From: Didymodactylos carnosus
Taxonomy: Eukaryota > Rotifera > Eurotatoria > Philodinida > Philodinidae
Assembly (NCBI GenBank): GCA_905250885.1
Contig: CAJNOQ010002748.1
Location: forward strand, 1-22,835
Direction: 5' to 3'
DNA length: 22,835 bases
The translations under genes and the position numbers were made by a program. Every line of letters begins with the position of its first letter. Position 1 is the first letter of the stretch. Positions 1 to 11,200 of this stretch are shown here, in pieces. The notes under the pieces are model-generated. The model did not search any database. It had not been told where the DNA came from and worked only from the letters and a program-made list of their open reading frames with translations.

Positions 1-127
1 ATACACCACCTGAGATCGGAAATTCTTTCAGCTATTCAAATCTTTTTTCAAATTTATTCTAGCTATTATGATCATGCAATAATTGCAACTAGACGTATTT
101 ATACGTCACCGGGAGCCAAAGGGTTAA
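1..127. mobile_element. Possible piggyBac-type terminus (element extends left of the window)
   Basis: Read leftward on the minus strand from 127, the sequence is TTAA followed by CCCTTTGGCTCCCGG and then the palindrome GACGTATAAATACGTC. A TTAA target followed by a CCYTTTG-like start and a nearby short palindrome is the layout of many piggyBac-like ends. Another short palindrome (GCAATAATTGC, 77-87) follows. The other end is not in the window. Confidence 0.35.
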
Positions 128-153
128 CAGTAGCTTTTAATTTGTACAACATG

Positions 154-969
154 CACTACGGTTACACTACGCAAATAATCACGATTATTTTTAATCGTGG
201 TTACTAATCGTGATTAAACTAGTAGTGTAACCGCTACTTTACTCACGATTATTTGGAAAATCATGAGTAAAGATAATCATGCTCGGAAGATGATTATCTT
301 TAATCGTGAGTAATTTTAAGCGTCTCTATCGAAAAATGGATCATGATAGCGGCGCTTACACATGACTGCTCAACTGCAATAACTAATCAGCTGAACATTG
401 TTTTGCCTACTGAAGAATTTTTCTGGCATTACTATACTCTTTTACAGATTAATAAATAATTAATTAACAATTTTATAATAATAATTTTTTTAATAATAAT
501 TTTTCTATTAAAAATGACTACGCAGAGTTACAAGAATAAAACGAAGGAGAAAAGATCGTGGTAATCTGAGGAAGAAACAAACTTGTTGCTAAATTTGTTA
601 AAAGATGAAAAGATATCGAATGAAATGGCTAGACTTCGGAATCGTGACACCGGGAAAAAAGTATAAGAAGGGTTTATTAGCAGTCGGTGTCAACAAATCT
701 ATTGATCAGATTAAAAAGTGTTACTGTATTCACTTTAACCTTGTCAACACAAAAATGAATTCTCTCCTACACACTGAGCATTTATAGTAATGGGTACGAG
801 TTAAATCACGATTATCTTTTTTAATCGTCATTAGTGCGGTTACACACAATTTTGTTCATCGTGATTAAATATCGTTAATCATGATCCAAAAAAATTGCGG
901 TTACACTAGAAAATGTTTAATCGCAATTATCTTTATAATCGTGATTATTTGCGTAGTGTAACCGTAGTG
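154..969. mobile_element. 816 bp DNA transposon remnant with 35 bp perfect TIRs
   Basis: Positions 154-188 and 935-969 are perfect inverted repeats of 35 bases, starting CACTACGGTTACACTACGCA. The subterminal parts repeat the motif AATCGTGATTA in both orientations many times, and 237-249 pairs with 301-313 (TTACTCACGATTA). The interior carries a broken Myb/SANT-like frame. No transposase is present. Flanks are ATG on the left and ATA on the right, so no exact target duplication is visible. Myb/SANT-like partners are typical of PIF/Harbinger and some related superfamilies; that assignment is an inference. Confidence 0.75.
514..786 (+). pseudogene. Broken Myb/SANT-like DNA-binding ORF of the transposon
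   Basis: From an ATG at 514 the frame reads MTTQSYKNKTKEKRSW, a TAA at 562-564, SEEETNLLLNLLKDEK, then RNRDTGKKV and a second TAA at 664. After a frame change near there it goes on as VNKSIDQIKKCY. The order RSW-x-SEEE..LL..L..D, then RN...KKVYE, then a final basic helix with Q-IK matches the layout of Myb/SANT-like domains that accompany DNA transposases. Two stops plus a frameshift mark it as dead. The intact-looking frame at 605-787 is only part of it. Confidence 0.45.
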
Positions 970-2657
970 ATAATTGATTATTTATTTAGTTAAATATGTC
1001 GACGTTTCGATATTTCACATATCATTACCAAGACACAAACCTTGTCACAATTATAACATTTAACAAACAAAGTAAAGGAGAGAAAATAAATGAATGAAAA
1101 AGTGTACTAGTGGTTAATCTTTCTTTCCAGTTAAAAAATCAGCGCAAACGTTGCGTCTAAAGTGCAACTCCTCCATTCAAACCTGAAAGACTAAGATGGG
1201 GCTGTATGAAATCCATGCCTCGAGTGTGTACGTTTTCATTGATTTCTTTTAATTGGATTAAGATGTGTGCTTGGGAGTGCGCTAATGTATACTTAGTCAT
1301 CATTTCACTTGTCTGCGTTAGCTTGTCCACATTAGCTTCTCCGCGTACACGATGTATATTCATTATTGTCCGTGGATCGCGTACGTCCGCAAGTATCAAA
1401 TTTCAATTTTTTCTCAAAGTCAACGTCATATTTCGAATCAGTGTTAACACCTGCATTGAATAATCTTTGTTTCGGAATTCTTAGACAAAAATCAAATCTT
1501 TTTCGAATTTTTCGACAAATTTTGCTTGAAAAATCAAAGTTGTCTATCTAAATTTATCCTATACTATCAGATGCATCTAATACAAAACCTGAATCTATGG
1601 AGCATGTGTTAACACAACGTATATGTTATAGACTAAAGAAAATTTTTTTTTTCTCTTTTTTGAAAAAAAGTTAGCTTAAGGGGGTGTTTCCTCTCCCCCT
1701 AAACATACCCTCAAATTTTGTCAGTTTGTAGAGAACACCTCCAAGGATCTGGGGTTGCAATAACTCGCGGGTTGGATAAGCTTTAGTGGAGTTATGTATA
1801 CAGTAATTTTAACCGTTTTTTCTTCGCTTTTAGCCCTGTAGGTAGAAGGGATATCCTCTTACGTGTGGGAGAAAACATCTGCAAAAGGAAATAGGAGTGA
1901 AAGTTGAATTCAGTCAGATTTCTCTTTGTTATTCGATGCTTTTAATCATTGTGGCTAATTCTAATCAAGTTTTGGTGATGTTTTAAAAAGAGTGCTTTTG
2001 TAGCTTTTCCCATCGTTATCGACTGTACTTATAGATGTTAAGATTATCTTTCATGTTTCAAGTGTGTAAACTCTATGAATAGCATACGTTTCTAATTACA
2101 CATTATGCATCATCGTTCATACTTTTCATAGTTTTAAAATTTTTAATATTTGGCTTATTGGTATCGACAACCTTTATTTCCTTGCAAAGTAATCATCTTC
2201 TTCATTTAATAACTCAATAAATGATAAACTACAATAAATAATAATGATATGTAATGATTTAGTTTGTTTAATTAATCCAATAAAAAGGCTTCTTACGGAG
2301 AAAAAAGTATGAAACCAGAAGTAGATAAACGCTAATTTCTCACTGATTTAAGCATATCTTGAAGATTAGCCGATTCCTTGATATATTTCGTCATGTTCTC
2401 GGTATTGTACAATAGAAAATAAATTCGGTTTGGACTTAGTAGAGAGAATAATGGAGAGGACAAGAATTCTATATTTACGTGGACCCTCTTAATCAGTGGC
2501 TCATAGCACTTTATTATTTTTATTTATTTTTTTACCATATGATACCATATGATTGCGCAGTCACATGGTATTATTCTTTTCCTTTAAACAATCTGAAGAA
2601 TTTTTTTACATCATTTTGCCTTTTCTGTTCTTTATTTTTACTTATAGATATCTGTAC
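970..2657. other. Intergenic, one unrecognised minus-strand frame
   Basis: A minus-strand frame at 1399-1157 (ADVRDPRTIMNIHRVRGEAN...) is richer in G+C than its surroundings and reads like protein, with a Gln/Thr/His-rich helical stretch, but lacks an ATG and a recognisable domain. A shift of frame near 1390 would join it to an upstream open stretch (about 1550-1395). It could be an eroded exon. The rest is AT-rich with a short G5/C5 hairpin near 1680-1700; I see no gene. Confidence 0.3.
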
Positions 2658-3111
2658 CAGAGATCAGCACGGGTCATAAAATTTTATAGAATGATCGGGT
2701 AGAGTCGAACTCAAAATTTTTTAAGCATGCGTGGATTTGTAATTTACGCGTATACCCAGTACCGAGAAAGAGTATTATCATTGTTTCGCGGCATCTAATG
2801 ACTTAGTTTAGGTAATGCTTTTAAAGGTTGAAAAATGAAAACCAAGAAAGCATACAGATATTAATATTAGCCTGAGAAATACATTTACACCACTTAGCCA
2901 GCAAAAGCATTACAGATGCAAGAAAAAAATCATGTCTGGGACAAGAAAATTTTGAAAAGTGATCGAGCCGGGCAGGGCTGGACCAGGAAAGTTCCAGGAT
3001 TGGTTCGACCGGGCCAGATAAATTCCACGTTTGGTCGGGCAGAGCCAGGCTTGGTCCGGAAACTTTTATCATCGGGCCGGGCAAAAACTTTTCGGCCCGT
3101 ATCGATCTCTG
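2658..3111. mobile_element. 454 bp non-autonomous hAT-type element with perfect 8 bp TSD
   Basis: The element begins CAGAGATCAGCACGGGTC at 2658 and ends with the reverse complement of CAGAGATCGATACGGGCC at 3111. It is flanked by the identical 8-mer ATCTGTAC at 2650-2657 and 3112-3119. CAGAG ends with an 8 bp duplication are the hAT signature. The right half is unusually GC-rich for this window, with repeated GGGC/GGACC motifs. The overlapping frames inside it on both strands show no domain and are by-products of this composition. Confidence 0.85.
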
Positions 3112-3262
3112 ATCTGTACAATACATCTCTTATGTCACTCTTGAAAATGGTGATTCGAATAAAACACCGTAAGTCCAAGACTTAAAGTTTTAGAGTTTCT
3201 TAAACATGCACTTTGTAGCAGTATTATACTTCTTTAGAAAATTTCTTATTCAAACTGCTCCT

Positions 3263-3735
3263 TCACAATTTATCAACTTTTATTTTTACTTTAATAAATT
3301 TATATTTATCGTTACTACATTCACTTGAAATTGTTGTATTGATTGAACTAGTTACAACTGGTTCTGTGCATGACTCTGATGTGAAGTGCTTTATCTTCTG
3401 TTCTAAAGCTCATAAGCTGTTATTGGAAGATAATTTTCTATATACGGTTCTGTACAAACAGCATGTAATTCATCTAAATCAAGATTATCACCAACACTAA
3501 CAATGTGTATACCACGTTGTTTTAACGCTGATGTAATCTGAATGGTTTCACCTAGATTATTACTTTCTCCATTACTTATAAGAAAAATAACTTGTGTTGC
3601 ACCATCTTTTGATTGGCGAAGTCCATGTTAATAACTAAATACTTGATCAGCTTGGCGAAGTCCTTCAGCTGTCTTTGTAGAATCACCGTTATAGACAATT
3701 GCATTTAGTATATTTATTTGCAGCATATTTTTAGA
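3263..3735 (-). pseudogene. Decayed von Willebrand factor A (VWA) domain fragment
   Basis: Read on the minus strand, 3735 to about 3405 gives the C-terminal two thirds of a VWA domain: a segment with NGDSTKTAEGLRQAD (position of the MIDAS Thr), then ATQVIFLISNGES (the strand where an Asp-Gly is usual; here Asn-Gly), then KQRGIHIVSVGDNLDLDEL. An in-frame TAA at 3630-3628 interrupts it. A frameshift near 3405 is needed to continue into a Ser/Thr-rich tail (CTEPVVTSS...) that stops at 3263. The N-terminal DxSxS part is absent. This looks like a dead copy of an extracellular adhesion or matrix-type VWA protein. No target duplication or poly(A) tract is seen, so the origin is unclear. Confidence 0.6.
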
Positions 3736-5203
3736 AAACAAACAGGAAACAGCAATTCTATAAGCATTTTTGGACTTTTTACGTCAAAAAAGCCCAAACT
3801 TTTAACTAATTGTCGAGTGTTGGAGTTTGAGTTTGATGAGTCCAACTCGCGCAGTACTCTAATGACCTATTCGAACATTTTTCACCTTTACCATCATTAC
3901 TAACTTTTTCTTTTTAAAGACTACTCCCACTTCTCCGTCAGAAATAGAACCTTTTTTGTAAAAAGTCGATATTGAACTAAGTACATGATCAGATAGCCGA
4001 AAGTGTCTGACATTAAATCTATAATAATCTAAGAAGTTTCTCGAACAGTTTTTGAAAAATTTTCTGAAAGCCTTGAAAAACTATGCCTTTTTTCAATAAA
4101 GAATTATCCGTAGCTCTCCACAACGTTTGATTACCGAGAAATTTTGCAGCTACGAACAGATTCACATGATTCGTTATCAAGCGATATCTTCGAAACGGTC
4201 ATAGATGGTAACTCCAAAATTTATCGAAAGTGTACAATCATCAGGCCTACATTGTTTGAATGTTTTCATTTAGATCGGACTTACGGTTACCGATATGCGT
4301 TTTCTGACGGAGTCTTAAAAGAAGGCACAATCCCTATGATCGTTGCAAATCTAACAACCTTACATGGTGAATCATCCAACAAAATTTGTATACTAAATTA
4401 ACTTAATTATTCGGTCCCTGAATGACGTTGATTCATTGAGGACAGATCGAAACACTTTTCTCATTAGCGTTCTCAATTTTTCTGCTTTTTCGCAGAAAGG
4501 AAAAAAGTCAGAAAATCAATAACTGAACTAATTCTCGTACACATGTTAAAATTTGATCAATATTTTCTAAAGCAAGGTTTTTTGTGAATCATGAATTGTT
4601 CGTTTCCACATTTGATCTCGTTTTTTGTGATGACTTTTTAGATAATCGTGGCAGAAGAAATCTAATCAAGTTTGAGAGAAAAGCATGTAAAGCGGCAGAC
4701 AGTTGTGTCATAACTTGAATATGAATTGAAAATGATTGACTTGTACAGCTCTGATTAAGTCGAACCATGACCACCATTCATCACTAATCTAAGATTTTAA
4801 TCATATACTATACAAACTGTTTTTCTTTATATTATTTATTCATTAAACACGAACTGTATAGATATATACGGCGCACTGTAATGGAAAAAATATTATTCTT
4901 GAAATAAATACATAATGGATAAAGACTTGGGTCAGAAAATTACAACAAACAAATAAAAATAGTGAGAAAACTAAGCACATGGTACAATATGAAGGGTCAT
5001 TTTTGCATATGAAGTATAAACTTGACATTGAAAACTAATTGCACAATACAGAGAGAGAGAGAGAGAAAGAGAGAAAGAGAGATCGATCATTCATCTATTA
5101 TTCTGACTTGTGGAATGATGACCAGGAATGTACAATCGCAAATCGTTATTCTGGAAAGAAATCGCTCTAGTATATTTATCACGATAATTGACGATTAGCT
5201 GTT
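3736..5203. other. Intergenic and probable GAK 3' UTR
   Basis: No supported gene. An 85-codon plus-strand frame at 4144-4401 follows an acceptor-like TTTTGCAG but starts without ATG and shows no family. A 62-codon minus-strand frame at 4777-4589 is similarly unassigned. The stretch just below 5204 is the expected GAK 3' UTR; candidate AATAAA on the minus strand lies at about 4841-4836. Confidence 0.4.
5051..5082. repeat. GA-rich microsatellite
   Basis: A run of GA units with two AAAGA interruptions, about 32 bp. It lies 120 bases downstream of the GAK stop, so on the transcribed strand it would be a CU-rich tract in the 3' untranslated region. Confidence 0.85.
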
Positions 5204-8200
5204 TCAAGATAATAATGACTTTTGTCCTTCTTGTTCAAATTGAGCCCATGCTTCATTTAGTTCAACAAATATCATACGAGCTAAATCTTTATTTGGATCA
5301 TCTTGCAACTATAATGACAAACAGATACAACCGAACAAGATTTCTAAACGTTCATGATCATTACCTTATCCGGATGTATATAGATAACGGCTTTTCTATA
5401 AACTTTTTTGACTTGATCTGGCGTTAATAACTCATGCATTTGACATCCTTGCCATTTACAATCTTCCCATACGACATCTTTCAGTGAACACAGTAGTGCA
5501 CGAATATTCTTCTTTTTACCTTCTGTCCACTCACGAACCTATAAACCATTGTCATGATTTCGACTCAATATTGGACAGTTTTGGTTACTTACTCTTAATA
5601 CTGTTGGATCAATATTTTTTGTTAAATCAACGTTTCTTAATTCTTTAATACTTGCTACAGTACTTTTTGCGCCAAAATCTTTACCACCCAAACCTTTAAC
5701 AAGGTCATCTATATTCGTGGATTGTTGAGGACGAGATGGTGGAGCAGATGATTTATTAACATCTACAAGGAACAAACACAGCTGAGATATCAACTACTAA
5801 GTAAACAACAAGCTTACTCTGATGTGCTGATGTATTCGTCATATTGATATTATAATTTGGACCGCGTATTTCGGCACTTACCGGAGTTGGTGGTTGCTGT
5901 GATTTAGCTGTTGTTATACCTAAACATTAGCAACAAAATGCTCCAAGAATTCAATGAATAAACAAAAAATTTCCTATACCCGTTGTCATTTGCGGTTTTG
6001 TTTGTTGTTGTTGTTGCTGTGAGAACATATTATCTTGACTAGCTGTTTTTGCTTGTGACTGTGTTATATTCAAGAAAGCAAATGGATCATATATATCAAG
6101 GTTGATTTGTTGATTTGAAGATGAGCGTTGTTGCTGATTTGCCGTTTCTTGTGTTGTTCGCAAAGTTGAAAATGAATTTGTTGAAGAAGCATTACGACTT
6201 AATGTTGGTTGCTGAAGTGAGGCAGATGCAAATGGTACATTCATGGGTGATGGGACACGATTAATATTGCGTCTTTGATTTGTTGGCGTATTTGGTGTGG
6301 ATAATTTTTCACCACTACCACTAAATCCACTAAAACTAAAGGAAATATTTGACTAGAACAGGCTTTAAAGAAAAGATTACCTAAAATCGAAACCAAGTAG
6401 TTCATTTTGAACTTGTTCGGATTGTATTGGGGGTAATGATGTTGTAGAACTAGTGCTAAGAGTAAATATATCGAAACCATCATCTGACGTTGTTGATTCA
6501 GAGACCGTTGATGATACTGAGCGTTCAAAAATATCTTGTTTGTGTTGTGATTCTACTAACTCTGCTGCGGGAAATATAGATGGTGAAATCGTTTCATTTT
6601 CGACAGATGATGGTAGTGGTTGAGATGCAGGTTGATCGAAATCCAGCAAGGTGCCAACAGCCGGCTCAAATAGTGGTTTTTGTTCTTGAATTAAAATAGA
6701 AAAAATTCATTAATGAATTGTTCGATATTTGTTAGAGTTACACAACTCTTAATTCCTGTCTTGCTTTCTGAAACGTTTCTAAAGCCAACCACATGCGTTT
6801 ATAAAAGTAACGCATGTCCATTATTAGCTGAAAATTTAAATTATCCATTTTTGTATCAAAACGACTACAGTGTATATTTTTAATCAAATTAATTTTTTTC
6901 AGTTAAAAACTTTTATTACAGGAACTGAACTCTGTTTAAGTGAATATATGTTTTACCTATAGTATTCATTGTTTGAAATGGATTGGTCATTGTTGATGAG
7001 TGAATTTGTGCTGATTTTGGCCGTTGGGCAATACCACTGCTGCCTGATATTTCGCTAGGTGTTGATGGCTGTGCACTATGTCGAGGATTAACAAAAGAAC
7101 CTGGCGATTGGGGTGAGACCGATGCGCGTACTTGTTGTGTTATTGTCGGTGAACCTTTGTTGCTGTGTGGAGAAGATGGTTCCTCATTTATGTTTAATTT
7201 TGGAGAACGGTAAATAACTTGACTAGTACTCTCATCATTAGGTATGTGCGCAGGATGTGAATCACCTGAAGTAGAGCATTGAAATATCGCATCACAGAAT
7301 ACAAAATAAAAAAAAAATCTCCGCCTACCGTAGTCATCGATCGTTTGTTGGTATTCATTTCTATCTTGAAATAAACAATTGGGTTTTTTATATGTAGTCC
7401 CTAAATACTCTTGAAGTTGTTGATCTTGTTGTTCTGTCTGCTGCTGTTTTTTCACCCCTAATGTATCTAAGGAAACACGAAATGATGGCGGATATTTCTC
7501 GGTCGCATCACAACCATCTAATTCATATCTAGAAATGTGTGCGAGAGTCTTGAATAGAATGCACGAAAACAAGTATAACAAATAACTAACCTTGAATATG
7601 ATAGTTCAGCATGATTCGATGAACAAAAATTAGAATTCAAAGATAATTCACATATACGAATACCACCATCCTATAAATAAATGGTATAAATCAATTAATA
7701 ATAATTAATAACAACCATGAATTTGATATTTACATGTGCTGATAGTGATATCCCCACTGGTGCATGTGATATATGAATGGAAATGTCACCATTAAATGTA
7801 AAACCAATTGGTAATAAACAAACACCGTCCGTGGTGGAAAATAATCTAAAAGGAAAGATAATTAAAACGGAGGTGACAAGTAACTTGTACAGTACATACC
7901 TTATTCGACTTGGATCTTGATATGTAGAAAAGATTTTCTTTTGTTCAGTATTATAAATATCAACGTACGGACGACAACCATTTCTAACGCAAAAGTAATA
8001 TACACTGCTCCAATTCATGAGCTGAAGTTTCTTAAATTACCTTTCCCTATTGAACGTTGGTACAGGTGATAGATTAATTGTTTTTAAATTGATATCTAAT
8101 AAATGTGGTCGTTCGATAATACCGTGTGACAAATCACAAAAATACTGGATATATCTAAATCAAATAACAATAAAGTTAGAAAATATTCTCCAATGAGTTG

Positions 8201-11200
8201 TTTTTCACAACCTTTTTTGTGAATACGATAACATTGGATGTGCACATCTTTTTGTTTCAAAATATCTTACACATTGATCAACCGTTGAAAATACTCCATG
8301 ATACGCCAGTAAAGCACATGAACATAGTGCAGATTGGTTACGACCATCCTTGAATAAAAACAACAAAGCATACATAAAAGATAGGTAACAAAAATATATC
8401 TACTTACAGCGCAATGTAATACGACTACATTTGATTGAAATTCTAAGAGATAATTGGTTACATGATAGCAGAACTTGATTAAATCCGATAGTTTTGGACT
8501 CAATTTATCGTCAAAACATGTATATTCGACAACTCTATCGTGAAATACTTCTTTTCTGTAGCTAACTCGACGTTTTTCTACAGAATAAAGTCGATAATTT
8601 TCCTGATGTTTTGTATCGAGAAAATCACGAATTAATTCAACCGATTGTTTGCCAGCTAAATCAACAGTCTCACGAGGGGTGGCCATTACTAGAGAGAAAT
8701 AACAGAATAAGAATATTATGAGCATTAGATGCAATAAAGAAGGATTATACCAATTAGACGTGATGTTATATAACTAAGATCAACTTCAAATTGACCACCG
8801 GCACGAGTCGTTTGTGCATTAGTGGCTAATGACCTAGAAGGTAAAACACAAACATCTGCGATATGTTTAGCAATAAGATAGTTAATTATTTACTGTTTCA
8901 CGTCAGTAATAACTTTTGATGATGTATCAAGTAAATTTTTCATCCATGACTTTCCAGTTCCTTTTAACGATGATAATAATTGATTTGGAGCTTGAGTTTG
9001 AATAGAAGATGCAGATGGAGGAGAGGAAGTAGTTTTTTGATTTGAAGATACGGACGATGGCGAACTGTTGATAACAGCAGACGATGAAAAAACATTTGAT
9101 GCAACTAAAACCAAGAAAGATGCATGTTATTAAGCTAAACAAAACCTGATAACCATTCGATTCTTGCGATCATCTCAGATCGCACATTTGCTTACCACTA
9201 GTCGACATAATTTTCCTTTTTTTACATATCTTTTAGTATAATATTGAATGAATGAATGAATGAAGAATGATGAAAGAATACTTTGTTAGTCTGGCCTTTT
9301 GATTACACCGTGTCGTCTCTTGACACCTTCTTTTGCGTGTTCTTATCATTAGTTTATTTAAAAATTCTTCATTATTATATCGTCAAACGTAAAAAAGTCA
9401 AAGAATGTTAATATATTTGAACTGGTCAGATAAGTCTCTACAGTTTGTTCTTAAAGTTTTGAAAAGAAATGCTTTCGCATTGTACCCCTTTCTGAAATAT
9501 TATTTCTGTGACATAGTAGAATTTTACTATACATAGTAAACCATATGGTTAAATTTGTTTTTGAAACATCTCAAACAACTCATTTTGTTATCAGATAATT
9601 TATTTAGATAAGATAAGGATATGAGTTAAGCAAATCAGAGAACTGATTTCAATAGAATGCGATACAAGAATAAATTACTAAAATGAAAATAATGTAATGA
9701 TATATTCGCAATTATTTTGAAATATTTTCATGCGGAAGAAATCAAGTAGAGTTTCCCTTATACTATTGTTACTCTTACATGAATTACTCGAATAATGTTG
9801 AGGTAGGGCTTGTGATGTTGCTGAAACTGATTCGTTCGTCATAATAAATAAAAATTTCAACGGTTCATTCAGTCCAATATCGTTACCAATAGCCAAATCT
9901 TCTATAGACTCAACGAGCTGTTGAATTGTTGGACGTTGTCTTGGATCAATTTGTAACATCATTTTTATCAGATCATGTAACACGATATATTTTGTATCTG
10001 TCGCCGGTATTGTGTATTTAGCATTCAATATTCTTAATTTTGCTGAATCTTCAAATGGATGTTGAATGTAACAAATGTAGTACAATAAACAACCTAATGC
10101 CTAGAGTAAAATAATAAATAGTATAAAAATTCTTATATATAATCAAAATTTCTTACCCAAATGTCGACTTGTTCATTGATAGGATAATTTGAATAAGTGT
10201 CTAACATTTCTGGTGCACGATACATTGGCGTTGTTACTTTTGTCATTTCATCTTCAACATATTCACGTTTCTTTGTAGACCATGTTTCATCAGGTTGATA
10301 CGTTTTTGTTGTAGCTGAGCCAAAATCACATAGTTGAATGAAACCAGATGCCGATATTAAACAATTTTCAACCTGTACAAAAATTTATGCATATAAATGT
10401 AGTAGATAAAAAAGAAAAATGTTATATTTACTTTTAAATCTCTATGAATAATCGGTGGTGATTGTTGATGCATATGTTGTACGGCTCGCGCTATTTGATA
10501 AAATATTTGAATCACCTGTTCTGGATCAAATGGTTTTTGACGATTTACGGTACGTTCATATAATCGACCGCCTAGTTATAAAAGAGACATCTCATGAAAT
10601 ACTGAAGCAGGCGCTCTTTTTTTTCTTCTCTACTAACCTGAACAGTATTCAGTCAAAAGTAAATATTCTGTTCGTCGCAATGTAGTATCTTGATTAGAGG
10701 CAGCAGCTACATAACCAACGATATTTGGATGACCTTTTAATTTTTGCTAGAGAAATAATTCTGCATTAATTTGACGAAAATAGTTAATCATATTAAGTAA
10801 AACATACCAAAAATGCAATTTCTTGTGCAATTACTTTATTCGCAGCATCATCGGCGGCAAATAAACGCTAAACAAAAACACAAGATGAATATGATTGTAT
10901 ACGTTGTTTAGCCAAGACTAGGCATTTACCGGTGGTTATAACCGATTGAAATTATGCGCTATTTTCGCTAAAAAAAAATTTTCTATAATTTTTCTAATAA
11001 CTGAGTTTTGCCGAGTAAACATTTTTCTATGTTTGCTCTACAAAACTCAGTTGTCAGAACAATTTTAATATGCGTACTTTTCATGCAATTCGTTTTAGAC
11101 AAAAGATGAAATTTATCGGCTATAACCGGTGCATATCTAGTCAAGGCAAATGTTGTCTTACTTTAAGTGCATATTCCTTATTTGTTTTGATATCATAAGC

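Noticed and set aside
1206..1551. Plus-strand frames of 85 and 61 codons
   Set aside because: Shadows of the minus-strand frame and AT-rich sequence; no recognisable domain.
2821..3185. Three overlapping frames on both strands near 2.8-3.2 kb
   Set aside because: They lie within the GC-richer hAT-type element, show no domain, and are explained by base composition.
3825..3860. Hammerhead-ribozyme-like string TTGATGAGTCC
   Set aside because: The matching GAAA core and closing stems are not present in the right order.
6241..6528. A 95-codon minus-strand frame in the GAK linker region
   Set aside because: It runs through an intron and a wrong acceptor; using the TTTAG acceptor at 6336 gives the frame that continues in phase to the J domain.
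8271..8348. Ending GAK exon 10 at the strong donor-like GTAAGA after 8271
   Set aside because: The frame continues past it with good similarity to the family (VRYFETKRCAHPM...), and the donor at 8211 joins in phase to the next exon.
8267..8734. A long minus-strand frame that includes non-homologous residues at both ends
   Set aside because: It reads through introns 8 and 9; only its middle part matches the PTEN-like domain.
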